A stretch of DNA of 64,000 bases from CALBRZ01 sp964511065 (GTDB lineage Bacteria > Planctomycetota > Planctomycetia > Pirellulales > S012-138), in assembly GCA_964511065.1 (NCBI GenBank), contig CAZEEG010000011.1, positions 13,109 through 77,108 of the forward strand. Direction: 5' to 3'. The notes beneath the pieces are model-generated. The model was given only the letters and a program-made list of their open reading frames with translations. It had not been told where the DNA came from and did no database searches. The position numbers were made by a program, and so were the translations under genes. Shown here one piece after another: positions 53,127-61,882 of this stretch (position 1 is the first letter of the stretch; each line of letters begins with the position of its first letter).

Positions 53127-54428
53127 ATGGCAACCTTTGAGACATCCGACTCCGCTTCGCTTTCGGTCGACGAACTGCGCGAGCGCTTGGCTGGCCTTTC
53201 CCGGCTGTTGGACGTAACGCGTACGCTGGCCGAGGAAGTGGACCTTGACAAGCTGCTGGTCACGTTGGCGCGCGAGGCATGCATCGCCCTCGATTGCGAA
53301 AGGGCGAGCCTGTTTCAATACGACGACAAGAACCGCGAATTATTTACGCGGGTGGCAACCGAACTGGAAATCGAAGAAATCCGCACGAGCATCCACCAGG
53401 GAATCACCGGCCACGTTGCCCGAACCGGCGAGGTGATGAACATCCCTGACCCTTACTCCGATCCGCGCTGGAACTCCAGCGTCGATCAGCGGACCGGTTT
53501 CCGTACGCGCAGCATTTTGGCGGCTCCCGTGACCAGCCCGCGCGATCAAAGCCTGCTGGGCGTGCTGCAGTTGTTGAACAAGCGGTCGGGCAGTTTCGAC
53601 ACATTCGATGAAGACCTCATCCGCGCATTCAGCCAGCACGCGGCTGTGGCGGTCGATCGGGCGCGCATGATCCGGGAGCTTAGCCGCCGGCACGAACTGG
53701 CCGCCTCGTTTAACGTGGCCCGCGATATTCAGCGGAGCTTCATGCCGCGCGAGTTGCCGCAGCCACCGGGTTATCAACTGGCGCAGTGGTGGTATCCCAA
53801 CGCCGCGGTCGGCGGCGATTACATGGATGTCATTCCCATGCCGGGCAATCGGCTCGGGATGGTGATTGCCGACGTATGCGGCCACGGACTGGGGCCGGCC
53901 CTGATCATGGCCACGGTCCGCGCGGCCTTGAGGGCGTTGCTGCTGGAACACGAGACGCCCGACAAGCTGCTCGAACAACTGGACCGCGCGATGGCGGCCG
54001 ACCTTCAAGACGGCCGGTTTGTCACCGCCATTCTCACCCTCCTGGACCTCAACACGCATCGCATCGATTTTGCCAACGCTGGGCACGGGCCGGCCCTGCA
54101 CTACTCAGCTTCGAACGATGTGTTTTCATCGCTGCAAGCGACCGGCACACCGCTGGGAGTGATTGAAAATGCCACGTACCCCCTGGGACCGCCTGTAGTG
54201 TTGGAACCGGGCGACCTGCTGCTGCTATGCACCGACGGCATCGTCGAAGCGGTCAACGCCCGAAATGAGCAATTCGGGACGCAGCGGTTGGAGACCGTTT
54301 TGCGCGAGCATCGCGACGATGATGCAGCGCAGATCGTGGCCGCATTGGCCGCGAAGGTGCAGTCGTATTATCCCGGTGAGCATCCCGACGACGATTTGAC
54401 CGTGCTGCTGGTGAAGCGAGCGGCCTGA
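53127..54428 (+). CDS. GAF domain PP2C (SpoIIE/RsbU-type) Ser/Thr phosphatase
   Basis: 433 residues. A GAF sensor domain spans ~25-178 (DCERASLFQYDDKNRELFTR, SILAAPVTSPRDQSLLGVLQ). A linker helix (~180-205) is followed by the PP2C/SpoIIE phosphatase domain. Metal-binding acids are present: GGDYMD with Asp231, IADVCGHG with Asp249, TDGIVEAVN with Asp370, and HPDDDLTVL (421-423). Enzymes of this class dephosphorylate anti-sigma-factor antagonists. No STAS antagonist or anti-sigma kinase gene is adjacent, so the partner is elsewhere. It is cytoplasmic, tied to the membrane protein gene just upstream. Confidence 0.93.
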   Translation: MATFETSDSASLSVDELRERLAGLSRLLDVTRTLAEEVDLDKLLVTLAREACIALDCERASLFQYDDKNRELFTRVATELEIEEIRTSIHQGITGHVARTGEVMNIPDPYSDPRWNSSVDQRTGFRTRSILAAPVTSPRDQSLLGVLQLLNKRSGSFDTFDEDLIRAFSQHAAVAVDRARMIRELSRRHELAASFNVARDIQRSFMPRELPQPPGYQLAQWWYPNAAVGGDYMDVIPMPGNRLGMVIADVCGHGLGPALIMATVRAALRALLLEHETPDKLLEQLDRAMAADLQDGRFVTAILTLLDLNTHRIDFANAGHGPALHYSASNDVFSSLQATGTPLGVIENATYPLGPPVVLEPGDLLLLCTDGIVEAVNARNEQFGTQRLETVLREHRDDDAAQIVAALAAKVQSYYPGEHPDDDLTVLLVKRAA

Positions 54429-54463
54429 TCGCCCAACGCAATTCCTGTGAGGGGGCATCCTTG

Positions 54464-54748
54464 ATGTTGGCCATTTTTGGGATCGGCCCGGCAGAGTTGC
54501 TCATCTTACTGGCGATGGCCGTCGTGGTACCCATCGTGATCCTGGTGGCGCTACGCTGGGGGACGGGCCGGGACATCATGCCGGGGGCCTATTCGCGGTG
54601 GTGTCCGAATTGCGGCGCGCAGTTTCCGTTAGACTATTCCTACTGCGGTTACTGCGGGTCGCCGCTGAGCCCGTCGCCGCCTTCAGGCGGCCCGTCGTCT
54701 GGTTCTGGGCCGCCAGCCTCGGATGCCGGTCCGCCGCCAAAACCATAG
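54464..54748 (+). CDS. Small membrane protein with zinc ribbon
   Basis: 94 residues from the ATG at 54464 (ribosome site GAGGGGG). One N-terminal helix (AELLILLAMAVVVPIVILVA) is followed by a zinc ribbon, CPNCG at ~48-52 and CGYCG at ~62-66, and a Pro/Ser/Gly-rich tail. It is probably anchored with the ribbon in the cytoplasm. It follows the phosphatase gene by 35 bases and may belong to that operon. Confidence 0.75.
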   Translation: MLAIFGIGPAELLILLAMAVVVPIVILVALRWGTGRDIMPGAYSRWCPNCGAQFPLDYSYCGYCGSPLSPSPPSGGPSSGSGPPASDAGPPPKP

Positions 54749-54799
54749 CTTATCGGCCGGGCTCGTCCGACCGGCAGCACTCTACGCGGGGTAGTCACC

Positions 54800-55366
54800 A
54801 TGAAACGTCGCCTGACGCTCGGGCTGATCACGCTGGTGTTGCTCGGTGGGCTGATTGCGTTTGTTGTGTGGTACCCGATTGGGCCGCTGGACCGATTCCG
54901 GCCATCGATCACGGTTTCCAAGCAGACCACCATGGCCACTGGGGCGGGCATTCCCGATCACGATGCCGCATCGAAACAGGCCGGGGCACAGCCGCCGACC
55001 ATACTCGATGATCGCGAAGGTCGGCTTGCCGGCCTGCTGATTGGGCAAATGTTCCCGGCCGTGGAACCGCTCGCCAGAACCGAATCGCAATTACACCAAC
55101 AACTGGATTTGCTGAAATTGGGATTCGCCCTGGCGGCCTATCGCACCAGGCACGGGAGTTTTCCGGCATCGCTGGCAGCACTTTCGCCCGACTACCAGCC
55201 AGAGATTCCTCGCGATATCTTTGCTGAGGATGATTTAATCTATCGGCCGACCGACTCAGGTTTTGTCCTCTACTGCGTCGGTCCCGATTTCAACGACGAT
55301 GGCGGTGTGCTACGCGAAGGCGCCATGGATCAGGACTACGACTTGGTCTTAGAGTTTCAAAGGTAA
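54800..55366 (+). CDS. Membrane-anchored protein with pseudopilin-tail-like domain
   Basis: 188 residues. One N-terminal helix (LGLITLVLLGGLIAFVVWYP) precedes a linker of ~60 residues. The C-terminal ~90 residues (LKLGFALAAYRTRHGSFPAS, LIYRPTDSGFVLYCVGPDFN) match the globular end often seen in planctomycete type II pseudopilin-like and related hypothetical proteins: the A.YR..HG.YP pattern followed by a Y-rich beta hairpin. It lacks the pseudopilin leader. Function unknown. It lies 51 bases after the zinc-ribbon gene. Confidence 0.75.
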   Translation: MKRRLTLGLITLVLLGGLIAFVVWYPIGPLDRFRPSITVSKQTTMATGAGIPDHDAASKQAGAQPPTILDDREGRLAGLLIGQMFPAVEPLARTESQLHQQLDLLKLGFALAAYRTRHGSFPASLAALSPDYQPEIPRDIFAEDDLIYRPTDSGFVLYCVGPDFNDDGGVLREGAMDQDYDLVLEFQR

Positions 55367-55421
55367 TCGCGGCCGAGGGCAGAGCGGCAGTGCCGGGTGG
55401 TTGCGAGTGCCATCCATACGG

Positions 55422-56621
55422 TTACCTGGCTGCGGCTGGATGCACTTTCGCCGGGGAATCGGCACCGGGTTCGAGAGAGATCTCCCGGGCATCCTCGGGG
55501 CGCTTCCGAAGATACAGCTGAGTCATCAAGTCCTGGTAGCCGTTGACCATGCATTGCAGGGAGTGATGCTCGACGGCGCGGCGGCGGGCCGCTTGGCCCA
55601 TCGCGGCCGCCTTGGCCGGAGAGCGAAGGATATCGAGCAGCCGGGCGGCGGTTTCGCTATCGCTGCCGGGGGGCGTAAGATAGCCGGTCTCACCCTCGAT
55701 GATGGTTTCCGGAATCGAGCCCACCTGGGGGGCCACGAACGGTTTACCGCAGGCCATGGCTTCCAGGATGGTGACGGGGTTGGCCTCCATATGTGAGGTC
55801 AAGGCCACCACGTTCATCAGCGAAAGCAGTTCTGGAACATTGCTCCGCGTACCGGCAAAGATCACGGCATCGCCCAACTTCAGCTCGCGGCTCAGTTGTT
55901 CCAACTCGGGCCGCGTTTCGCCGTCACCCACGATCAGGAACCGCACCTCGGGTAAGACCGCGCGAACCTGGGCCGCCGCCTTGAGGAACTGTTGATGGTT
56001 CTTCTCTGGACGCAGGGCGGCCACGATGCCAACCACCGGCGCCGACTCCGGGAGCCCCAGTTCGGCCTGCAGGGCGGGATCGGGAGGCCGTGGCTGAAAC
56101 CGCTCCACGTCGACGCCGTTGGGAATGACGAAGACTTTTTCGGCCGGAAAGCCTTCGACTTCCCGGAGATACCGACCGTGTTCCTGGGCGACGCCGATAA
56201 AGCCGTCAGTGATGCAGGTCAGCATCCGATTGAGCCGGCCCACGACATCGGGCCAACCGGTGGAATGCAGAGCGGTCAGTATCACCGGCACCCCGGCCGC
56301 CTTGGCGGCCAGCCTCCCCCAGAACATCCGGTCGCCTGCCCCCACGGTTACAACGGCATCTATCTTGCGCTGCTTGAGCAGGCGCGTCAGCTTGGGCAAC
56401 ACCCGCAGATCGTACTTGCCGCGGAGCAGGTGTGAGAACAGCGGGACTTCTTCCGCGATCACATCGCCCAAGGGGCCGGGGAACTTCAGACAGCAGACCT
56501 CCGGCAAGAAGCGGTCGCGGTCCATCCGGCGAATCAGGTTCACCAGCAGCGTTTCGGCGCCTCCGACCGGCATGAACGTATGCACGAACATCACCCGCAA
56601 GGGGCGGCAAGGAACGAGCAT
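55422..56621 (-). CDS. Glycosyltransferase family 4
   Basis: 399 residues from the ATG at 56621, chosen for the GGAG site 8 bases upstream; other ATGs at 56639 and 56591 are possible. It is a GT-B retaining transferase. The N-terminal lobe begins VMFVHTFMPVGGAETLLVNL. The C-terminal lobe has FVIPNGVDVERF, VVGIVAALRPEKNHQQFLKA, the sugar-nucleotide site VALTSHMEANPVTILEAMAC (the E-x7-E motif) and GSIPETIIEGETGYL. It probably builds an exopolysaccharide or lipid-linked glycan. A methyltransferase gene lies just upstream. The donor and acceptor are not decidable. Confidence 0.92.
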   Translation of the reverse strand: MLVPCRPLRVMFVHTFMPVGGAETLLVNLIRRMDRDRFLPEVCCLKFPGPLGDVIAEEVPLFSHLLRGKYDLRVLPKLTRLLKQRKIDAVVTVGAGDRMFWGRLAAKAAGVPVILTALHSTGWPDVVGRLNRMLTCITDGFIGVAQEHGRYLREVEGFPAEKVFVIPNGVDVERFQPRPPDPALQAELGLPESAPVVGIVAALRPEKNHQQFLKAAAQVRAVLPEVRFLIVGDGETRPELEQLSRELKLGDAVIFAGTRSNVPELLSLMNVVALTSHMEANPVTILEAMACGKPFVAPQVGSIPETIIEGETGYLTPPGSDSETAARLLDILRSPAKAAAMGQAARRRAVEHHSLQCMVNGYQDLMTQLYLRKRPEDAREISLEPGADSPAKVHPAAAR

Positions 56622-56686
56622 GGCGAACTCCGGCAGCATAGGCAGATGGTTTCGCGCCGTGGGGGAAAGGGAAGCTGCTATCCGCG

Positions 56687-57625
56687 CTAGGGTGCCTGGC
56701 GGCGTTTCCAGGCCAGCGTGCAACTGAGGGCAAAGCCTCGGCAGAACAGTCGGGTCAGCTTGAATGGCAGAAATTCCAGCACCGGTTCCAAGCAACATTT
56801 CAGGCCTATTCCGCCTGAGCCGTACAAGAACGTGTGCTGCCTGGTGACGAACCAGGGCATGGTCACGCGTTCGAAGCCGGCCTCACGCAAGATGCTCCGC
56901 ATCTCTCGGAGCGTGTATTCCTTGAGATGAAAGCCCTCGGCATTGGAACGCGGCGGTTTGTACTCCCCGGTCACGTCCGACGGCCGCACGTGCCAATTGG
57001 GCGTGATGGTGACGAGCACCCCGCCCGGTGCCAGCAATTGATGTATCTTGCGGAGATAGTCCTGGCTCTCATCCGGCGGCAAGTGCTCGAAGACGTCGTT
57101 CCAGTAGACGACTTCAAACGACTGCTCGGGCAGGTCCAGCGCCAGAAAGTCGCCCAGGTAAAGTTGACTTTGCCAGTCCTCCGGCAACCGCCGCCGTGCC
57201 TGCTGGCGCATATTTTCGGAGACTTCAATCCCGGCCACTTCGAACCCTTGGCGCAGGATGGCTTCGAGCATGATGCCGCTGCCGTAGCCCACCTCAAACA
57301 GCCGGGCGGTGGCCGAAGGGTTGCCGGTTTGGCGGCGGAGTTGCGTCTGCTGCTGCGCGAGCAGCCTGGCCACCAGGCGGACATAGCGAGGGCTGAATCC
57401 CATCACCAGACCTTGATCGGCCGCAGCGCCGGCACGGCGGGCAATGATCTTGGTGACGGTGTCGTAGCCCTGTTGAAACGCGCGAAGGCGTTCTTCCGAA
57501 CCACGCGGCGCCTGGCGAATGGCGGCGGCATACGCCCGTTCCTGCTCCCAGTGGAGCCGGGCGATCTCCTCGGGGTTGAGTTCGCTAAGGTCGCGCTGCG
57601 ACCCATCGATGAGTTGCACATCCAT
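56687..57625 (-). CDS. Class I SAM-dependent methyltransferase
   Basis: 312 residues. The SAM-binding motif I is LFEVGYGSGIMLEAILRQG (~110-128), motif II acid in VAGIEVSE, and motif IV region VVYWNDVFEHLPPDESQDYL. The final third (TMPWFVTRQHTFLYGSGGIG) is typical of sugar- or glycan-modifying family members. The first ~80 residues are helical. It is 65 bases before the GT4 gene and probably acts on the same glycan. The substrate is inferred from neighbours only. Confidence 0.88.
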   Translation of the reverse strand: MDVQLIDGSQRDLSELNPEEIARLHWEQERAYAAAIRQAPRGSEERLRAFQQGYDTVTKIIARRAGAAADQGLVMGFSPRYVRLVARLLAQQQTQLRRQTGNPSATARLFEVGYGSGIMLEAILRQGFEVAGIEVSENMRQQARRRLPEDWQSQLYLGDFLALDLPEQSFEVVYWNDVFEHLPPDESQDYLRKIHQLLAPGGVLVTITPNWHVRPSDVTGEYKPPRSNAEGFHLKEYTLREMRSILREAGFERVTMPWFVTRQHTFLYGSGGIGLKCCLEPVLEFLPFKLTRLFCRGFALSCTLAWKRRQAP

Positions 57626-57777
57626 AGCGACAGCGGCTTGCTAGGAAAAGTTGGGCCGCCCAGCATGCGCGGAGCGGGCCGGTTTCATGGCCGGTTCATT
57701 CCAAGCATAGGTTACGCCGCTGGTCAGGCGGGGGGGCACCGGTTCATAGGGGGGGCGTGTCGCACCGCAATAAGCGG

Positions 57778-57817
57778 TAGCTGCGGTGATAGGTTGATAG
57801 CTGCGGTGACAGGTTGG
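57778..57817. repeat. Two-copy 20-base tandem repeat
   Basis: Unit TAGCTGCGGTGATAGGTTGA (57778-57797) is repeated directly at 57798-57817 with two changes. It lies between the MFS and methyltransferase genes. It may be a replication slip or paired binding sites. Confidence 0.6.
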
Positions 57818-57872
57818 GCGCAAGCGCGCAGCCAATCAGCCTTTGCAGAACTCGCAGTGCCGGCCGAGACGA

Positions 57873-59288
57873 TTATTCCGTGGAACCCTCGTGCAGCATG
57901 TAATCGGCAGGCCGATACAGCAGTGCGATCGGCAAGAGCAGCAGCGCCGTCGCGGCAAACATCCAGTAGGGCGGGAGTGACAATGCATCGAGCGCCAGTT
58001 GCACGACAAGGTAGAAGACGGCCGAGCCAATAATCGCGATCCAATTGATTAAATTCATCGTGCCGATCATGCGGCCTTTGATGTTTTCCGGCGGCTTTGC
58101 CTGGAGGTAAACCTGCACCGGCAAGGCGAACAGGCCCGCGAAGAAGCCAGCCACCGAAAGCACGGCCTGGCTGCCGTAGTAACCCAGCAGGTGCTCGCCG
58201 CGCCAGGCCAGCGACATGGCGATCAGGCAGGCGATCAGGCCCCAGGTTCCGACCCTCACCAGGCCGAACCGGACAATACCCGCCGAGAGTTTTCCGGCCA
58301 GCACAAATCCCAGGGCAATACCAATGGAGACCGTTGTGAGCAGAAAGCTGGTATTGGCCTCGTCCAGGCCGAACGTCCGCAGCCCCAGCGAATTGACGGC
58401 CAGCGGAATCACAGCCGCTACAAACCAGAAAATGGAGTACACCAACAGCGCTCCCTGGAGCCCGCGATCTCGCTTGAGCACGGCCCACGTTTCCGGGGCA
58501 ATGGCCAACGCGGAGATTTCGAAGCGGGCACCGGGTTGAGCTACCGGAGTCCGCCGCACCAGCAGCGATGTTGCCGTTCCTGCCACGGCGATGCCCACGC
58601 AAACCACCGCGGGCAGCCAGAGTGTCTCGCGAAACTCGCGGAGCAGCCACCCACCGAGGTATGTGCCGAAGATCAGAGCCAGGAACGTGGTCATCTGGAT
58701 CATGCCGTTGAAGCGGGGCAGGTCGTCGCCCCGGACCATCTCCGGCAAGATGCCGTACTTGGCCGGCCCGAAGATCGCGCTTTGAACGCCCATCAAAAAC
58801 AGCACCAGCAACACGGCCCACGGCACGCCGACCACGGCGAAGGCTTCGCCGTCGGCCATCGGCTGGCGCGGCGGCATCCACCAGAAAGCCGCCACGGCCC
58901 CCAGCATCACCAGGATTTCGCCGACCTTTGCCCCTACGATGATCGACCGCTTGGTGACGATATCCGACCAATAGCCTGCCACGCCTGAGAACAGCACAAA
59001 CGCCAGCGCAAAGACGCCCTGGGCCAGCATCTGCAAATCGGCGGGCTGGGCGCCCGGTGCCGGGCTAAGCAGTACCAGGGCGCAAATCAGCAGCACGATC
59101 TGCTTGAAAATGCTGTCGTTGAGCGCCCCCAGAAACTGCGTGATCGTCATGCCATAGAAGGCCGGGTCGCGCGTCAGCGGGGGGAGCTGATCGCGATCCA
59201 GGGGGACGCCGGGCCGGAGCCCAGCCGAATTGGGCGGGGGGGGCGCATCCAGGGCGTCGTCACTCAAGCTTTCTTGGGTTTCGGACAT
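57873..59288 (-). CDS. MFS transporter, LplT-like
   Basis: 471 residues from the ATG at 59288 (CGGAG ribosome site). A ~45-residue polar N-terminus leads into 12 membrane helices. The first, FYGMTITQFLGALNDSIFKQ, matches the FLGAFNDNxFKQ pattern of LplT-type lysophospholipid flippases and of the MFS half of fused Aas proteins. The loop GPAKYGILPEMV between helices 4 and 5 is also typical of that group. It may move lysophospholipids inward for re-acylation. No acyltransferase gene is adjacent, so the substrate is uncertain. Confidence 0.88.
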   Translation of the reverse strand: MSETQESLSDDALDAPPPPNSAGLRPGVPLDRDQLPPLTRDPAFYGMTITQFLGALNDSIFKQIVLLICALVLLSPAPGAQPADLQMLAQGVFALAFVLFSGVAGYWSDIVTKRSIIVGAKVGEILVMLGAVAAFWWMPPRQPMADGEAFAVVGVPWAVLLVLFLMGVQSAIFGPAKYGILPEMVRGDDLPRFNGMIQMTTFLALIFGTYLGGWLLREFRETLWLPAVVCVGIAVAGTATSLLVRRTPVAQPGARFEISALAIAPETWAVLKRDRGLQGALLVYSIFWFVAAVIPLAVNSLGLRTFGLDEANTSFLLTTVSIGIALGFVLAGKLSAGIVRFGLVRVGTWGLIACLIAMSLAWRGEHLLGYYGSQAVLSVAGFFAGLFALPVQVYLQAKPPENIKGRMIGTMNLINWIAIIGSAVFYLVVQLALDALSLPPYWMFAATALLLLPIALLYRPADYMLHEGSTE

Positions 59289-59987
59289 AACACTCCGAGA
59301 CTTTTTGATGGTTACGACGCCAATGTCTGCTCGTCGAACGATCGACGTTGCGGTGCTTCTGTCGTCCAGCACGATCGGCGGCGTTCCGACGGACCGGCAT
59401 GAATCCAGGCGGACATCCGCTGCGCAGGTATCAAACCATCGGCCGGGCCGGTTGGATGGGTGGCAGGCAGCGATGGCACCGGTGCGCAGGTGTCAACGCG
59501 CGTCCCATTCCACCTGCCAGCAAGTGCCCAAATCCCAGGCGACACAACGCGTACCCGCGCAACACGGAAAGTGCTTGCCGGCCCTATGTCACCCACGCCC
59601 ACGCGTGCTTGCGTGGCTTCCACCCATAACGCATGCGGGCAACGAGTGCAACGGCGGTCGGCATGCGCTAGCAGTCCCCTCCCAATATTGATTGGTGGGG
59701 GGACCATGACCGCAAACGGCAGTCGAGCCAGCGAACCTGTTCGTCCTTTGGCTGGGAGTTACTCCGATTGGTGGCGACGTACTCCGTGACTTGGAGGCTC
59801 TGCGCAGCAGGGAGATACCGCGCAGCCTGAAAGCTCTGCGCGTCCCGAGCGCTCTGCGGCAATGCCGCGGAGAAACCGCCGCCCCAAGTGGGGCCACCTT
59901 ACTTTCCAGGCTCCAGTTACCGCCCAGCGGCGATCAACGGCGAAGCTAGCAAACGAAGAAGGCCTCCGGCCGATTGAACGTGCGGGC
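59289..59987. other. Intergenic region, no gene
   Basis: 699 bases between MFS and thiC, both on minus. No convincing gene. It holds a degenerate array with 18-base period (59779-59868). A stable GCGGC/GCCGC hairpin lies in its last unit. Confidence 0.5.
59779..59868. repeat. Degenerate 18-base tandem array
   Basis: Five consecutive 18-base units can be aligned. Units at 59797, 59833 and 59851 all begin GCTCTGCG, and the unit at 59815 keeps CGCGCAGCC. The first unit (59779) matches only 10 of 18 bases. The exact 18- and 36-base spacing of GCTCTGCG is the main evidence. Confidence 0.45.
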
Positions 59988-61325
59988 CTATTCCTTGGAC
60001 TCGCCGACCGAAACCACCGGCAGACCGCCCTCCTGGGCCATCTCGCGGATGTCCTCGGTGATCTTCATTGAGCAGTACTTCGGCCCGCACATGCTGCAAA
60101 AGTGAGCGCTCTTGAAGGTGTCCTGCGGCAGGGTCTCGTCGTGCATCCGCCGGGCGGTTTCCGGATCGAGCGAGAGGCGGAACTGTTCGTTCCAATCGAA
60201 GGCGAACCGGGCGCGGCTCAGGGCGTCGTCGCGCTCTTGCGCGCCGGGCCGCTGCCGGGCCAGGTCGGCGGCGTGGGCGGCGATCTTGTAGGCGATCACT
60301 CCCTGCTTCACGTCGTCGGAGTCGGGCAGGCCCAAGTGTTCCTTGGGGGTCACATAACACAGCATGGCGGCGCCGTGCCAGCCGGCCAGGGCCGCTCCGA
60401 TCGCGCTGGTGATGTGGTCGTACCCCGGGGCGATGTCGGTCACCAGGGGGCCCAGCACGTAGAACGGCGCTCCGTCGCACCAACCCTGTTGAACTTCCAT
60501 GTTCATCTGAATCTGGTGCATGGGGACGTGCCCAGGGCCTTCCACCATCACTTGCGTGCCGTTCTCGCGGCCGCGGCGGGTCAGCTCGCCGAGTACCTTC
60601 AGTTCAGCAAATTGGGCATCGTCGCTGGCGTCGGCGATGGAACCGGGCCGCAGCCCATCGCCCAAGCTCCAGGTGACGTCGTATTCGCGGAAGATGGCGC
60701 ACAGGTCGTCGAAGTGCGTGTAAAGCGGATTCTGTTTGCGGTGGGCCATCATCCACTTGGCGATGAGCGAACCGCCGCGACTGACGATGCCGGTCACCCG
60801 ACCCATCGTCAGATGCAGGTGTTCCAGCAGCACCCCGCAGTGGACGGTCATGTAGTCAACGCCCTGCTTGGCCTGGTGTTCGACCATATCGAGGAAGTGC
60901 TGGGGCCGCATGTCTTCGATGTTGCCGCCCAACTCTTCGAGCATTTGATAGATGGGCACCGTGCCAATCGGGACCGGCGAGGCGTCAATAATCGCCTTGC
61001 GGATGTTATCGATGTTCTTGCCGGTGGAGAGGTCCATCACGGTATCCGCGCCGTAATGGACCGCCACATGCAGCTTTTCCAGTTCCTGGTCGATGTCGCC
61101 AGTCACGGCCGAGTTGCCGATATTGGCGTTGATCTTGCACCTGGTCGCCAGCCCGATCCCCATGGGCTCGAGCTTCTTGGTCAGGTGGACTTTGTTGGCA
61201 GGGATGACCATCCTTCCGGAGGCAACCTCGCTGCGGACCCGCTCGGGTTCGAGGTTTTCGCGCCGCGCAACAAATTCCATTTCCGGCGTAATGACGCCGT
61301 CACGTGCCTGCTCGATCTGCGTCAT
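59988..61325 (-). CDS. thiC: Phosphomethylpyrimidine synthase ThiC
   Basis: 445 residues, the short form lacking the N-terminal extension of the E. coli enzyme. This radical-SAM enzyme turns aminoimidazole ribotide into HMP-phosphate for thiamine. Conserved blocks: ANIGNSAVTGDIDQELEKL, VEGPGHVPMHQIQ, and the C-terminal [4Fe-4S] site Cys410-x2-Cys413-x4-Cys418 (CSMCGPKYC). ATG 61325 has ribosome site GGAGGAGG. A strong promoter lies at 61463-61490. The ~130-base leader shows no THI-box, so the usual TPP riboswitch appears absent. No other thiamine gene is in the window. Confidence 0.97.
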   Translation of the reverse strand: MTQIEQARDGVITPEMEFVARRENLEPERVRSEVASGRMVIPANKVHLTKKLEPMGIGLATRCKINANIGNSAVTGDIDQELEKLHVAVHYGADTVMDLSTGKNIDNIRKAIIDASPVPIGTVPIYQMLEELGGNIEDMRPQHFLDMVEHQAKQGVDYMTVHCGVLLEHLHLTMGRVTGIVSRGGSLIAKWMMAHRKQNPLYTHFDDLCAIFREYDVTWSLGDGLRPGSIADASDDAQFAELKVLGELTRRGRENGTQVMVEGPGHVPMHQIQMNMEVQQGWCDGAPFYVLGPLVTDIAPGYDHITSAIGAALAGWHGAAMLCYVTPKEHLGLPDSDDVKQGVIAYKIAAHAADLARQRPGAQERDDALSRARFAFDWNEQFRLSLDPETARRMHDETLPQDTFKSAHFCSMCGPKYCSMKITEDIREMAQEGGLPVVSVGESKE

Positions 61326-61462
61326 GGTTAGGCGCAGCCTCCTCCAAGAGAGAGGATTTCCCGCCGCTAGGGCAGGGCACCCTCTTGAACAAAATCCGGT
61401 AATAGCGATGGGCAGCGAAGCGGAAGCGGATTGCCCAATCGTGCAGCTTCCGTTTCGCGCTC

Positions 61463-61490
61463 ATCGTATACCAGTGGCCCCAATTGTCAA
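61463..61490 (-). promoter_or_regulatory. thiC: Promoter of thiC
   Basis: On minus: perfect -35 TTGACA (61490-61485), a 16-base spacer, then -10 TACGAT (61468-61463, 4 of 6). The transcript would begin near 61456, giving a leader of about 130 bases. Confidence 0.6.
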
Positions 61491-61806
61491 TTCGTCGAAC
61501 GAGGGCCGGGCGGCGCGCAACGTGCAAATGGGCCAGAGCTTGGAAGCCAGACATCACCTTTACGCATCGTCGTGCCGAGTGCATCCCGATGCGAAACCTG
61601 CCGGAATATCGCGGCCAGCAGCGCGTTGGGCGGAGTGCCGGCGTTTCCCGCTTCCGGAGTGAAAAGTCAGGTTGAACGCTCGTACCAGGTGGCGATTCAC
61701 GTGTGCGCCGTGCCGCGCCGGTGGGCGATATCGCCGGCGGGAGAGGAGGCCATGGGCGGCCGGAATACGGCGTGCGGCAGCCGGGATCTTCCGCTGGGGA
61801 ATGAAG

Positions 61807-61836
61807 TTGACATACCCTGGATAGGGGGGTGATAAT
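61807..61836 (+). promoter_or_regulatory. Promoter of the 638-residue membrane protein gene
   Basis: Perfect -35 TTGACA (61807-61812), an 18-base spacer, then -10 GATAAT (61831-61836, 5 of 6). Start of transcription near 61843. The GTG at 61829 lies inside this promoter, which argues that translation begins at ATG 61883. Confidence 0.65.
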
Positions 61837-61882
61837 TGACCGCTCATATCAACTCTCTCCTCATTCGCGGAGACAGCTTCTC

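Larger units (their letters stand above)
61326..61882. promoter_or_regulatory. Divergent control region of thiC and membrane protein
   Basis: 557 bases holding one good promoter in each direction (61463-61490 minus, 61807-61836 plus). The thiC leader has a small GGGCA/TGCCC stem and a GGGTGCCC string but no recognised riboswitch. No gene lies between. Confidence 0.55.

Noticed and set aside
61326..61490. TPP riboswitch before thiC
   Set aside because: A GGGTGCCC string is present, but the conserved CTGAGA and ACCTGATCTGGATAATGCCA-like parts are missing.
61829..61882. GTG start 18 codons earlier for the last membrane protein
   Set aside because: It overlaps the -10 of a good promoter, so it would not be in the transcript.
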